Part shown: positions 36,319-45,211 of the stretch, piece after piece
Layout of the letters: the number at the start of each line of letters is the position of its first letter
How positions within the stretch are numbered: the stretch's first letter is position 1
Assembly (NCBI GenBank): GCA_022566355.1
Contig: JADFJB010000008.1
Span: 1 to 62,918 of the forward strand
Direction: 5' to 3'
Source: a candidate division KSB1 bacterium
GTDB taxonomy: Bacteria > Zhuqueibacterota > JdFR-76 > DREG01
Length of the DNA: 62,918 nt
Program-made: the position numbers and the translations under genes
The notes under the pieces: generated by a model
Seen by the model: only the letters and a program-made list of their open reading frames with translations
Database searches by the model: none
Told to the model about the DNA's origin: nothing

Positions 36319-37686
36319 TTACAATTTTTCGGAGACATCCACATAAATCTCCTCCCATTTTCCGTAAATCCAATCCATTTTATTTTTGTAAACATAGTAT
36401 AAAATGACTAAAAAGATGCCGGCACTTAATCCAAAAATAGTGGTCCAGAGTGCCTCATTAATGCCACCAGCTAATTGAGCTATCTTATCGCTGGAATCAG
36501 TTCCTCCCTTTTGGGTCTGCATTGCAAGATTTTGGAATGAAACCGAAATACCGGTTACTGTGCCGAACAATCCAATCAACGGTGCGGTTGCTCCCAGGTT
36601 CCAGAGCCATTCCAGTTTTGCTTGACCTTTCAATTTTTCGATTTCCATAACCGCACGGTTTTCTATGGCTCGATCTACTTCCTGGGAAGACTCCATAAAT
36701 TTGTAGCCATTGATTTCATGATTCGCCAATCCCGCACGAATGATACGGGCCGTTGGATATTTCTTACAATATGGATTTATATCTTCCAGTAATTCCTTGA
36801 TTTTTCCCCGGCCAGTATCCCGCCACCAGGTTGCAGAAGTGATCTTTAACCGATCAAAATCCAAATGCTCACCTTTAATTAAAGAAGCTTTATCTAACAA
36901 ATCACCCGTTGAATCTATAATTTTTTTCCAACGATCAATAATTCCATCTTCACCAAAAAAAATAGCTTCCTTGCGATTTTCAAAAATGGCCTCATATTGG
37001 ATTGATGGTTTAAATTTACTTTTTTGGAAAGGGAATATTTTTGCTAATTTGGAATATCGCATACAATCCACCCATATATAAATTCCAATTAAGAAAAACC
37101 ACCAGATTACCCAAAATGCCAGTCTTCCAAGAAAAGTTGCTTTGTCATACACCGCCGCGTTTCCCAGTAGTATAAGTGGAAATTTGCCATTTAGTGGAAA
37201 ATAAGAAAACCAGGTTTGTTCAACCTGTTCTTCCCCACCACCAGCAATCTCACTTTTTTTTCCAGCCTGCATCCATACAACTGCGGATTGGAATAATTGA
37301 TTGTTGCTCCCAATTGCTTGAACTCGAAAATAGTATCTATCTCCAATATCCAAATCCGGAATTGTGACAGTATTTACTTGACCCGGCCGTAAAGTACTCG
37401 CACTGGCAAAAGTGCTGTCATTAGGGGCATATAATACTTCATAGTTATTTAATCTGCTAATCGGGGCTTCTACAAGCCCGCTGCCTGTATTTTCCATTAT
37501 TCTCCAATTGAGAGTAAAATCGGCGCCTTTTGGAATCCCGAGAAAATTCTTTTTCACAACATTATCAACAGTCACCTGAATTTCAAAATTCTGCTGACTA
37601 GTAGCCAATTTGACTTGAAGCACATAAAGAAAAATAATCAAGAATACACATTTACGAAACATAGCAAACCCTTTCTTGAAAGTCAT
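36319..37686 (-). CDS. ExbB/TolQ/MotA-type proton channel with extra FN3-like domain
   Basis: A 455-residue protein. An N-terminal signal peptide or anchor is followed by an extracytoplasmic FN3-like domain (about 35-140, with YYFRVQAIG), a TM helix near 182-205, a cytoplasmic region, then the MotA_ExbB core: TM with ATAPLIGLFGTVTGI (about 350-370) and TM with ALWTTIFGLSAGIFLVI (about 405-425). Standard ExbB lacks the N-terminal FN3 part. ATG 37686 (GAGGAT close upstream) and ATG nine codons later (AAAGGG at 6 nt) are both plausible. It is the proton-driven part of the operon's motor. Confidence 0.85.
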   Translation of the reverse strand: MTFKKGFAMFRKCVFLIIFLYVLQVKLATSQQNFEIQVTVDNVVKKNFLGIPKGADFTLNWRIMENTGSGLVEAPISRLNNYEVLYAPNDSTFASASTLRPGQVNTVTIPDLDIGDRYYFRVQAIGSNNQLFQSAVVWMQAGKKSEIAGGGEEQVEQTWFSYFPLNGKFPLILLGNAAVYDKATFLGRLAFWVIWWFFLIGIYIWVDCMRYSKLAKIFPFQKSKFKPSIQYEAIFENRKEAIFFGEDGIIDRWKKIIDSTGDLLDKASLIKGEHLDFDRLKITSATWWRDTGRGKIKELLEDINPYCKKYPTARIIRAGLANHEINGYKFMESSQEVDRAIENRAVMEIEKLKGQAKLEWLWNLGATAPLIGLFGTVTGISVSFQNLAMQTQKGGTDSSDKIAQLAGGINEALWTTIFGLSAGIFLVILYYVYKNKMDWIYGKWEEIYVDVSEKL

Positions 37687-37701
37687 ATCCTCGTCTCCTA
37701 T

Positions 37702-39675
37702 CTAGAATTCTGCAATTAAAGATGCAACAGAAACACTGCCTTTTTTAATTGCGTTAAGATATTGTTGAAAAATTCCATCTAAAACATTTCTTCCATTGTT
37801 ATAAGTCATATCGATTAACGATTGAAAGCGATTATCATCCTGTAGAAATTTATTCATATCAGATAATGGATAATAACGCTGAATTTGAGCTAATTCAACT
37901 AATTGTCGTGCATCCAATACACCCTCTTGACTGAAGAACTTAAATCCGGCATAGGCATACAGAAATTGCGCATCATCCAATACAAGGTTGTCTTTAAAAG
38001 GATGGACATAAATCTGGTCCGGTATATGATAATCCGCTTTATTCGTAATATTAGCAAATATATTCCTTGCTTCTTCATATTTTTGTTGATTTAAATAAAT
38101 CAAACCCAATAAAAATTCACAGAGAACAGCACCTTTAGATTCTTGCGCCGAATAAATGGCATTGTCAAAATCATCAATAAAAAAACTCGCCCATGCTGTT
38201 AAACTGAGAACATCAGGGTCAGATTGGAATCTTTCCGGTTGATCTTGCCAGGATGTTTCACTAGTTGTAAGATTAACGACTTGACTGTATTTTTTATCAT
38301 GAATTAAGCTTTGCAAATAGTAATTTGCAGACTTGTAATTAAATTCTACATCTGTTGCAATTTGCGGCCGGTCTTGGCTAAAACCTTTTCGATAGAATGG
38401 AAGGGCTGATTTGAGTCCTGCCAGTTTGTCTCTTGACACAAATACCTCAATATCGCCTAACCTTAAGGCTGAAGAAGCCGGATAACCGGTTAATCCCGGG
38501 TTTTTAGCTTCAATAGACCGTCGAAAATCTTCTTTGGCATCCTGGTATTTATTATCTAAGAACTTCTGCAAACCTCGACTATACCATCTTTGGCTTGTAT
38601 ATGGCGTATAGCTAAAATCTACTGAAAATCTTTCTGCAAGTCCACCTAACGATGTTTGGTCATTAGTAAGATAGGCCCAGTCTAATTTTGGAAGGACTTG
38701 ATTTGATTTTAAGAAAGTGCTGTTGGGCAAATCCAAATTTATACCAAATGAAAAGTTTTCGCGGGAATTTATTCCAAATCTAAGCTTAATAGGTACGGTA
38801 TTATACAGTTGTGCTAAATCATATTCAGCCCCTAAATACCAATCATGATCTTTTTTACCTGGAGTAATCACAACAATATCAGTCGATATAAGCAACGCTT
38901 TAAATATACTTTTATCAGTATTTGGTCTAAAAGCAAATCCAAATCTTACAGAAGGATTAATAATATCCTCACCTCTACCAGTGAAAGCAAAATCCGGTTT
39001 ATTCATATTTTGCAATACCGCCCCAAACTCAATCCAGGAAAACTCCGGTTGAAATTTCAAACCCAGATCAATTGCAGGAACATTTGATTGCAGATCAAAT
39101 AATTTATGTGTAAGCAATTTGTAATTTGCGCCAATACCAAACCTGTGGCCCTTATAGGCAAAAGATCGAGTTAGTGAAAAATAAATGGCTGATTGTTGGT
39201 CTGAGAAAATTTTTCCGGTTCTTTGATTGTTTTGATCCCTGCCTTCAAAATCATCACTGGTTAAGGATAAATAGCCAAAACCAAGGTTCCATTTTTTTAG
39301 TTCACCTGCAATACCGGATTCACTTTCAGAAGAAACAATCAATTCGAGAGGAATCGCCAATGCTGCAAAGTTGTAAGAAGTGGATTCATAAAGCTTGGAA
39401 AACATAAACGAAAAACTAAATCCATCTCGAATAATGTCAAATAATCCCCCAGGATTCCAATACACGGAATTCGCATTGTCCGACACAGCTGTAAATGCCT
39501 GCCCCATCGCCAAAGCACGCGCATTTACTCCGTAACGAAGAAATTCACCGGGTTGACCTGCATCCCCATCTTGGGCGAAATTGTCGTTTACAAAAAAAAC
39601 AAAAGATGTGCTAAAGATTAGCAATATAATGAATAAAAATCGAAAAATAAAATTGTTAGACTGCCGAGATTTCAT
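37702..39675 (-). CDS. PorV-like outer-membrane barrel with TPR tail
   Basis: A 657-residue protein. After a signal peptide, residues about 35-380 form a PorV/UPF0164-type beta-barrel, recognised from ARALAMGQAFTAVSDNANSV followed by YWNPGGL. TPR-like helices fill about 385-640. PorV in T9SS binds the C-terminal sorting domain of cargo and moves it to the attachment complex. Its start overlaps the end of a T9SS cargo gene by 4 bp, so cargo and barrel are coupled. The TPR tail is unusual and may bind the motor or scaffold in the periplasm. Confidence 0.8.
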   Translation of the reverse strand: MKSRQSNNFIFRFLFIILLIFSTSFVFFVNDNFAQDGDAGQPGEFLRYGVNARALAMGQAFTAVSDNANSVYWNPGGLFDIIRDGFSFSFMFSKLYESTSYNFAALAIPLELIVSSESESGIAGELKKWNLGFGYLSLTSDDFEGRDQNNQRTGKIFSDQQSAIYFSLTRSFAYKGHRFGIGANYKLLTHKLFDLQSNVPAIDLGLKFQPEFSWIEFGAVLQNMNKPDFAFTGRGEDIINPSVRFGFAFRPNTDKSIFKALLISTDIVVITPGKKDHDWYLGAEYDLAQLYNTVPIKLRFGINSRENFSFGINLDLPNSTFLKSNQVLPKLDWAYLTNDQTSLGGLAERFSVDFSYTPYTSQRWYSRGLQKFLDNKYQDAKEDFRRSIEAKNPGLTGYPASSALRLGDIEVFVSRDKLAGLKSALPFYRKGFSQDRPQIATDVEFNYKSANYYLQSLIHDKKYSQVVNLTTSETSWQDQPERFQSDPDVLSLTAWASFFIDDFDNAIYSAQESKGAVLCEFLLGLIYLNQQKYEEARNIFANITNKADYHIPDQIYVHPFKDNLVLDDAQFLYAYAGFKFFSQEGVLDARQLVELAQIQRYYPLSDMNKFLQDDNRFQSLIDMTYNNGRNVLDGIFQQYLNAIKKGSVSVASLIAEF

Positions 39676-40727
39676 TTCATAACCGCAATTTTACGCATAC
39701 GAACTTCTTTTCCAACTTTTACTACACAAATATATCCGCCATTGGCAACCATCTCACCTTTACCATTTCGACCGTCCCATACAATTTGGTTGTAAGCTAT
39801 TCCTGTAGGAGCATTTAATTCTCTAACCAAATTACCAAACAGATCATAAATTTTCAATTCGATCTCAGTAGCTCCGTCAGATTTAATCACCAAAGTAGTC
39901 ACTTCAGAATTTGGGTTGAATGGATTTGGATAATTAGAAATAAGACCTAATGGGTCCAGATCGACAATAATTTCATCTGAAGAAATCAAACTTACATTTT
40001 CCGCTTGATCCAATACCCGGACAAATATTCTTTTGATACCATTTCCCCCGGTTAAATCGAACTGAACACTGGCATTATAATCACCAGTATTCAATGACGA
40101 GACATCATATCTTTCAAAAGTAGAAAATGTTGAATCCTGGGTTATTTGGATTTCCTTTACAAGGCCCAAATCTGTAGCCTGAATGTTAACAGTCACATCC
40201 TCTCTATTTGTAAACGAGGTTGCTCCTTCCGGAACGTTCGCTTTGATTTCAATGCTAATTAATTGCGGTATAAGCTTATCAATTATAATTGACGTAGAAT
40301 CTAGCTTGAACTGGCCTGCTGAATTTCTCGCAGCTACATATAATTTACCTTCGAAGAAGGATTCTGCTGATATAAATTCATATTGAGTAATAAATATTTC
40401 TCCTGTTTGAACAGGAGTCCAATTTGTTAAACCTGCAACAGATTCTGAAAAAGCAACTTCTTGAAAGATACCACTGGTTTCATTTATTTGTAAAGTAATT
40501 GTGTTAGATGAGGAAAATAAAGAATCGGTTGGGTCATCCACATCAAATAATACACTATGGATTCTTAAAGGCGCTGAAAAAAGTATCACATCATTCAAAA
40601 CAGCGCTGAAATTTCGAGCGCTGTCTTCTACGACAATCCAACAATTAATTCTATTGCCCGTAATAAACTGCTCCTGGGTTTCATAAGGAAAACTAAATTG
40701 TCCGTTCGAATGATCAATTCGGTCCAT
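39672..40727 (-). CDS. C-terminal part of a frameshifted giant T9SS cargo protein
   Basis: These 351 codons continue the upstream giant gene in another frame. Translated upstream of the ATG, the frame reads TLPGGDQPSTSGRAQNDAF and joins the giant protein near the 4-A run at 40814-40817 (minus strand), where one extra A would restore a single gene. The fragment has Ig-like beta domains and ends in a T9SS type A sorting domain (YPNPFNPNSEV, then WDGRNGKGEMVANGGY). Translated as is, the sorting domain would be made without its passenger. It is most likely part of one gene of about 1,840 codons. Confidence 0.8.
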   Translation of the reverse strand: MDRIDHSNGQFSFPYETQEQFITGNRINCWIVVEDSARNFSAVLNDVILFSAPLRIHSVLFDVDDPTDSLFSSSNTITLQINETSGIFQEVAFSESVAGLTNWTPVQTGEIFITQYEFISAESFFEGKLYVAARNSAGQFKLDSTSIIIDKLIPQLISIEIKANVPEGATSFTNREDVTVNIQATDLGLVKEIQITQDSTFSTFERYDVSSLNTGDYNASVQFDLTGGNGIKRIFVRVLDQAENVSLISSDEIIVDLDPLGLISNYPNPFNPNSEVTTLVIKSDGATEIELKIYDLFGNLVRELNAPTGIAYNQIVWDGRNGKGEMVANGGYICVVKVGKEVRMRKIAVMK

Positions 40728-43700
40728 AAAAAAATTGAATGATTGACTATTATTTGTGAAGGCATCGTTTTGAGCACGCCCAGATGTAGATGGCTGGTCA
40801 CCACCCGGAAGAGTTTTCCGGGAAGTATGTCGTTTGTTGAAAATGTCACCTCAATTGTCAAGTCATCGGTAAGTGTGGAATCCCCTGTCCCAATAGTCGA
40901 AACATCAGATAAAATAAACCTGGAAATTCCAGGAGGAGATGTATCCAAAATGATCGAATCGCTATATTCAACGCTCCAATTTCCGGATGAATCACGAACA
41001 GAAGCAAAAACTGCTTTAACTTCATTTAATGCGGTATTGAACGTATAATTTGTAATGGTTTGAAAAGTCGAATAAAAAATTGCCTCACTACCCTGCTCTC
41101 TTAATAATGCAGCTGAAATTGGTTCTGATTGGTTATCAAATCGAATTTGAACTGTTGTGTCATTTACAAATTCATAAATCGTATCGCTTACAGTGATGGC
41201 TTGAAAGAGGATCACTTGATCTAAAGTAGGTTTCTCTTTATCTACGAATATGGATGCATTGATTACATTACTTGTATCTGAAATATTTGGACCAATCAGT
41301 TTTACGTATAAATTCGTTTCCCCATTTGCATTATTAAAAGCGAAAACAAAGGAAACAGTGGAATCGTTTATCGTTGTCCAATCATCAAATTCCATCTTGT
41401 CTACAGAAAAATCGAGATCACTTCCAGTTACTATCCTCTTTAAAACCCCATCAAAAGTCAAAACAGCCCTAATCGTGTCATTGTCGCTCCAGCCTGGATG
41501 TGCGGCATTTTGCATATCGGTTTGAGGAGTTATATCCTCTAAAACCAAATTGGTCGGTTGAACGATTTCAATAACTGTGATCTGAGCGTTAAGAACATTA
41601 CCCCAATTACCCGCTTTATCACGTACTTGAGCAAAGACAGTATGTTCACCTAAATTTGGCAAGAGATCAATTTGAAAACTATCCGTAATTTCAGTTACTT
41701 CTGGCAGCATAAATACCTGCACATTTTCTGCTGGGAATTGAATATCCTCACTAAATCGAATTCGATCCAGGAAAACGACCTTTGATATAGTTGTATCATC
41801 TGCTGCATTAAAATTAATGTTAACTTGAAATTCAGATGAAAATGGGCTGTCAAAAGAAAGTGAATTTAGAAATGGCAATTGTCGATCCAGGAAAACATCC
41901 ATATTTTGAGGCAAACTCCAATTTCCAGCTTTATCCCGAATCCTGCCATTTAATTCAATCTGGCCATCAGTTGTGGTTTTTAAAAAATAAGTCGTGTCAT
42001 TTGAAAACGTATTGTATAAGACGCTATCCAAACCGGATTCCCATATTTGAGCTTTGGCAATTCCACTTTCTGGAGTATTCAAGAGAACATTAATATCTCG
42101 GGAATTTGTATAAAGAAATGTACTATCTCCATCTGAAAGCACTCGATAAAATGAAATATCATCCAAGATCGGTCTAACTTTATCTATTTCAATGGAAGCA
42201 GTAATAACCTTACTTGTGTCAATTTCATTAGGACCAATTAGTTTTACATATAAATCAGTTAAGCCGGATTCATCCCCAAAATCATATAGAATTGAAACAG
42301 TTGAATCATCAATCACAGTCCAAGCATCGTAATCCTGTTTACCATCTAAAAATTCAGAATCTTTCGCTGCTACAATTCTTTCCAAAACACCTTTATGGGT
42401 TAGAATTGCACGTACCGTATCACTATTACTCCAACCTTGTTGGGCAGCATCTTGGATATTCGTTTGGGTGGTGACATCCACAAGGACTAAGTTGTCGGGT
42501 TGAACTATATCTACCACTATTATGGAAGTGTTGAGGATATTACCCCAATTACCGGCACGATCTCTAACTTGTGCAAAAACCGTATGTTCTCCAAGAACTT
42601 GAGATAGATCAATCTGAAAACTGTCTGCATTCTTCACCAAATTTGGAAGATCAAATACCTGCACATTGTTAGCAGGAAATTGATTGTCTTCGCTAAAACG
42701 AATTCGATCCAGAAGACCAACTCCGGAAAATGCGGTGTCATCTTCTGCATCATAATTGATGTTTACTTGAAATTCAGATGAAAATGGGCTGTCAAAAGAA
42801 AGTACATTTAGTTTGGGTAAACGACGATCGAAAAAAGCATCGGTATTTTGAATAACACTCCAATTACCTGCTTGATCACGAATACTTGCATTTAATTCTA
42901 TTTGTCCATCGTCTAAAATTTGTAAAGAATATGTAGTATCCGTTGCAAAGCCTTCGTAAAGAACAGAATCCAGACCGGTTTCCCAAAATACCATTTTCAC
43001 AATTTCAGTTTCCGGGGTGTTTAATCGCACTCGAATGTTGCGAGAATTGGAATAAGAATATGTTGTATCACCCGGACTCAAAACACGGTAAACCGAAATT
43101 TGGTTCAAGACCGGCTCAACCGTATCGATTATAATCGAATCTATTACAACATTGCTGGTATCCGTATCTTGTGGACCAATACCACGAATAAATAAAGTCT
43201 TTAGGCCATCATCTCCTGAAAAATTATATTCAAACTGAATTGTTGTATCGGTCCCTGCAACCGAAATTACATTCCAAGGCGCGACAAGTTGGGAAAAAGA
43301 GGAGAAGGATGCATCGTTAGCCAAGTGTAATTTCCTTAGAGTACTTGTGTAGGTCAATTCTACACTTACAACCATACTATCTGAAAAGCCAGTTAAAGCT
43401 CCTAAATAATCATCATCCGGATCTGTTAAATCTGATATATCCATTTGTAGCAGGTTTACGACATTCACAAGCTTAACAGAATCCGTAATAGCATTGCTTA
43501 AATTTCCAGCTTTGTCCCTAACTTGTGCTCTGAATTGATGGACGCCTAATTGGTTAGGTATTTCCAAATTAAGCGGTGATATGAACTGGTTATCTTCAGG
43601 CAGGGCTGTCCGGATGATCAAAGTATCATTTCGCCAAATATAGAGGGTGTCTAAAGTGAAATCATCGCTTGCCTCAATATTCGCATCAATATTCGTCACC

Positions 43701-45199
43701 GCTGTGAGGAAAAGCGGAATATCAAATTGTATTAGTAAAGGAGGATTCGGGTCGAATAGTATTGAATCGGATTTTGGGAAACTTGAATTTGCAGCGCTAT
43801 CTGTAACGCTTACAAATACTTCCTTCGATCCAATCGGATTTGATAATTCATAAAGGCCCGAAAGCGCCCCGGTCTCGAAGGAAAAACTTGAATCATTCAC
43901 AATAAAACCCGAATCTTCGGCTAATCTTATGGTTTCAAGACCAGATTGATAACCATCCTTAGAAACATCTCCAGCGCCAAATATTTGGTATGATACCGTA
44001 GTCTTTTTTGTCCATCCCGGTTTTGCAACTGTTTTCGGATCACCGGGATCAGACATTTCGCTGATTGCAATACTATCTACTTCGGGTAAGGATGTATCTA
44101 TTTTTACAAAGGGTAAATTTGTTTGCTTCGGTAATCCATCGTTTTCCACATTTTGAGCCGTATCCGAGACTATAGTATAAAATTCATAAAATCCGTCTTG
44201 ACCAGCTACAAAATTAAATGCCCCATCTAATTCCAAAGGAAGGGTAGGAAGTTGAACTGTTTGAAAGAGCGAATCTTTGTAAGTATACGATCCATTTGGA
44301 GTTACTTTATAGTTCACAAGTAAACGTATTTTATTTGCCCCACTACCCTGGTAGTCATCGTGTCCCACAAAAATGTCATCCACATGATACTGAATTTGGA
44401 CAGATACACTTTTGAAAAATTGATTAAGCGAAGATGTTATCTGGGAGGACGGTTTAAAAGTATCCACAAACAATTGTTTAAGCGCAGGTGTTGCTGCACT
44501 AACTGTTATCATATTACCCTCTTCCCCTGCGAAGGGTTGATCCGGTCGATGGTCCCGAGCCCAAGCCGTATCCTGGGCAATAATTAGAAACTCATATTCC
44601 CCGTCACCGAGAGAATCAGGAACTAGAAAAGTAAAACTATCGGAAAATGGATTTCCAGGGGAAGCTACGACTGGTGGCGAATATTCCGTAGAATCTATTA
44701 GACGCCAATCTTCATTACTATTGTGTAATGGTCTATAATAAAATACTGTTTTTTTAATACTTTGAGAAACAGAATCAACCACTGAAAATGGAATTGCAAA
44801 ACTTGAACTATTAGCAAAATTGCCATCAAAAAGTATGGTTACGATTGGAGTTGTATTGTCCTGGGTTGAAAAGACGATATTTGAGAGACCCTCAAATAAT
44901 ACCTGGTATTGATAGGTCTTACCGTCAGCTAGCCCACCAATGGTTGCCGAGAATTGTCCAGGGTCGCCGGTAGATGCTAATGTATCATAATCCGAAGCAG
45001 CAAACTCTTTAAAAAGAAATGTTTTAGCTCCGGAATCCGGTGTGGTAAACACAATATTAGATGTCCCCATTGTTACAAGTGGTTCGGGGATCATCTGTAG
45101 CGCTTGAGTCTTTAAGATTGTTGGCGTTTGGGAAAACGCCGGAAATATTTGGCTAACCGATATCAGGATTGCATTTAGAATTACTATGCGCCATTTCAT
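40628..45199 (-). CDS. Giant secreted Ig-repeat protein (N-terminal part, frameshifted)
   Basis: A 1,523-codon frame that starts with a signal peptide (to about residue 24) and runs through many Ig/bacterial beta-sandwich repeats. A unit of about 314 residues is repeated in tandem (see 41210-43099), with motifs such as YRVLSPGD, LNTPE, FDSPFSSEFQVNIN and GEHTVFAQVRD. The last 65 residues or so are out-of-frame sequence after a one-base loss near 40814. The intended product is a surface fibre or adhesin secreted by T9SS. The gene follows another giant cargo gene by 12 bp. Confidence 0.8.
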   Translation of the reverse strand: MKWRIVILNAILISVSQIFPAFSQTPTILKTQALQMIPEPLVTMGTSNIVFTTPDSGAKTFLFKEFAASDYDTLASTGDPGQFSATIGGLADGKTYQYQVLFEGLSNIVFSTQDNTTPIVTILFDGNFANSSSFAIPFSVVDSVSQSIKKTVFYYRPLHNSNEDWRLIDSTEYSPPVVASPGNPFSDSFTFLVPDSLGDGEYEFLIIAQDTAWARDHRPDQPFAGEEGNMITVSAATPALKQLFVDTFKPSSQITSSLNQFFKSVSVQIQYHVDDIFVGHDDYQGSGANKIRLLVNYKVTPNGSYTYKDSLFQTVQLPTLPLELDGAFNFVAGQDGFYEFYTIVSDTAQNVENDGLPKQTNLPFVKIDTSLPEVDSIAISEMSDPGDPKTVAKPGWTKKTTVSYQIFGAGDVSKDGYQSGLETIRLAEDSGFIVNDSSFSFETGALSGLYELSNPIGSKEVFVSVTDSAANSSFPKSDSILFDPNPPLLIQFDIPLFLTAVTNIDANIEASDDFTLDTLYIWRNDTLIIRTALPEDNQFISPLNLEIPNQLGVHQFRAQVRDKAGNLSNAITDSVKLVNVVNLLQMDISDLTDPDDDYLGALTGFSDSMVVSVELTYTSTLRKLHLANDASFSSFSQLVAPWNVISVAGTDTTIQFEYNFSGDDGLKTLFIRGIGPQDTDTSNVVIDSIIIDTVEPVLNQISVYRVLSPGDTTYSYSNSRNIRVRLNTPETEIVKMVFWETGLDSVLYEGFATDTTYSLQILDDGQIELNASIRDQAGNWSVIQNTDAFFDRRLPKLNVLSFDSPFSSEFQVNINYDAEDDTAFSGVGLLDRIRFSEDNQFPANNVQVFDLPNLVKNADSFQIDLSQVLGEHTVFAQVRDRAGNWGNILNTSIIVVDIVQPDNLVLVDVTTQTNIQDAAQQGWSNSDTVRAILTHKGVLERIVAAKDSEFLDGKQDYDAWTVIDDSTVSILYDFGDESGLTDLYVKLIGPNEIDTSKVITASIEIDKVRPILDDISFYRVLSDGDSTFLYTNSRDINVLLNTPESGIAKAQIWESGLDSVLYNTFSNDTTYFLKTTTDGQIELNGRIRDKAGNWSLPQNMDVFLDRQLPFLNSLSFDSPFSSEFQVNINFNAADDTTISKVVFLDRIRFSEDIQFPAENVQVFMLPEVTEITDSFQIDLLPNLGEHTVFAQVRDKAGNWGNVLNAQITVIEIVQPTNLVLEDITPQTDMQNAAHPGWSDNDTIRAVLTFDGVLKRIVTGSDLDFSVDKMEFDDWTTINDSTVSFVFAFNNANGETNLYVKLIGPNISDTSNVINASIFVDKEKPTLDQVILFQAITVSDTIYEFVNDTTVQIRFDNQSEPISAALLREQGSEAIFYSTFQTITNYTFNTALNEVKAVFASVRDSSGNWSVEYSDSIILDTSPPGISRFILSDVSTIGTGDSTLTDDLTIEVTFSTNDILPGKLFRVVTSHLHLGVLKTMPSQIIVNHSIFLWTELIIRTDNLVFLMKPRSSLLRAIELIVGLS
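41210..43099. repeat. Two tandem coding repeats of about 942-945 bp
   Basis: Corresponding Ile codons of the YR-L-motif lie at 43097-43099, 42155-42157 and 41210-41212 (spacing 942 and 945 bp). Two full units lie between them and a diverged third unit begins at the last. A 39-bp stretch near 41824 and 42766 is identical at the DNA level, so the duplication is fairly recent or kept similar. Confidence 0.88.
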
Positions 45200-45211
45200 T
45201 CATTAGCCTAA

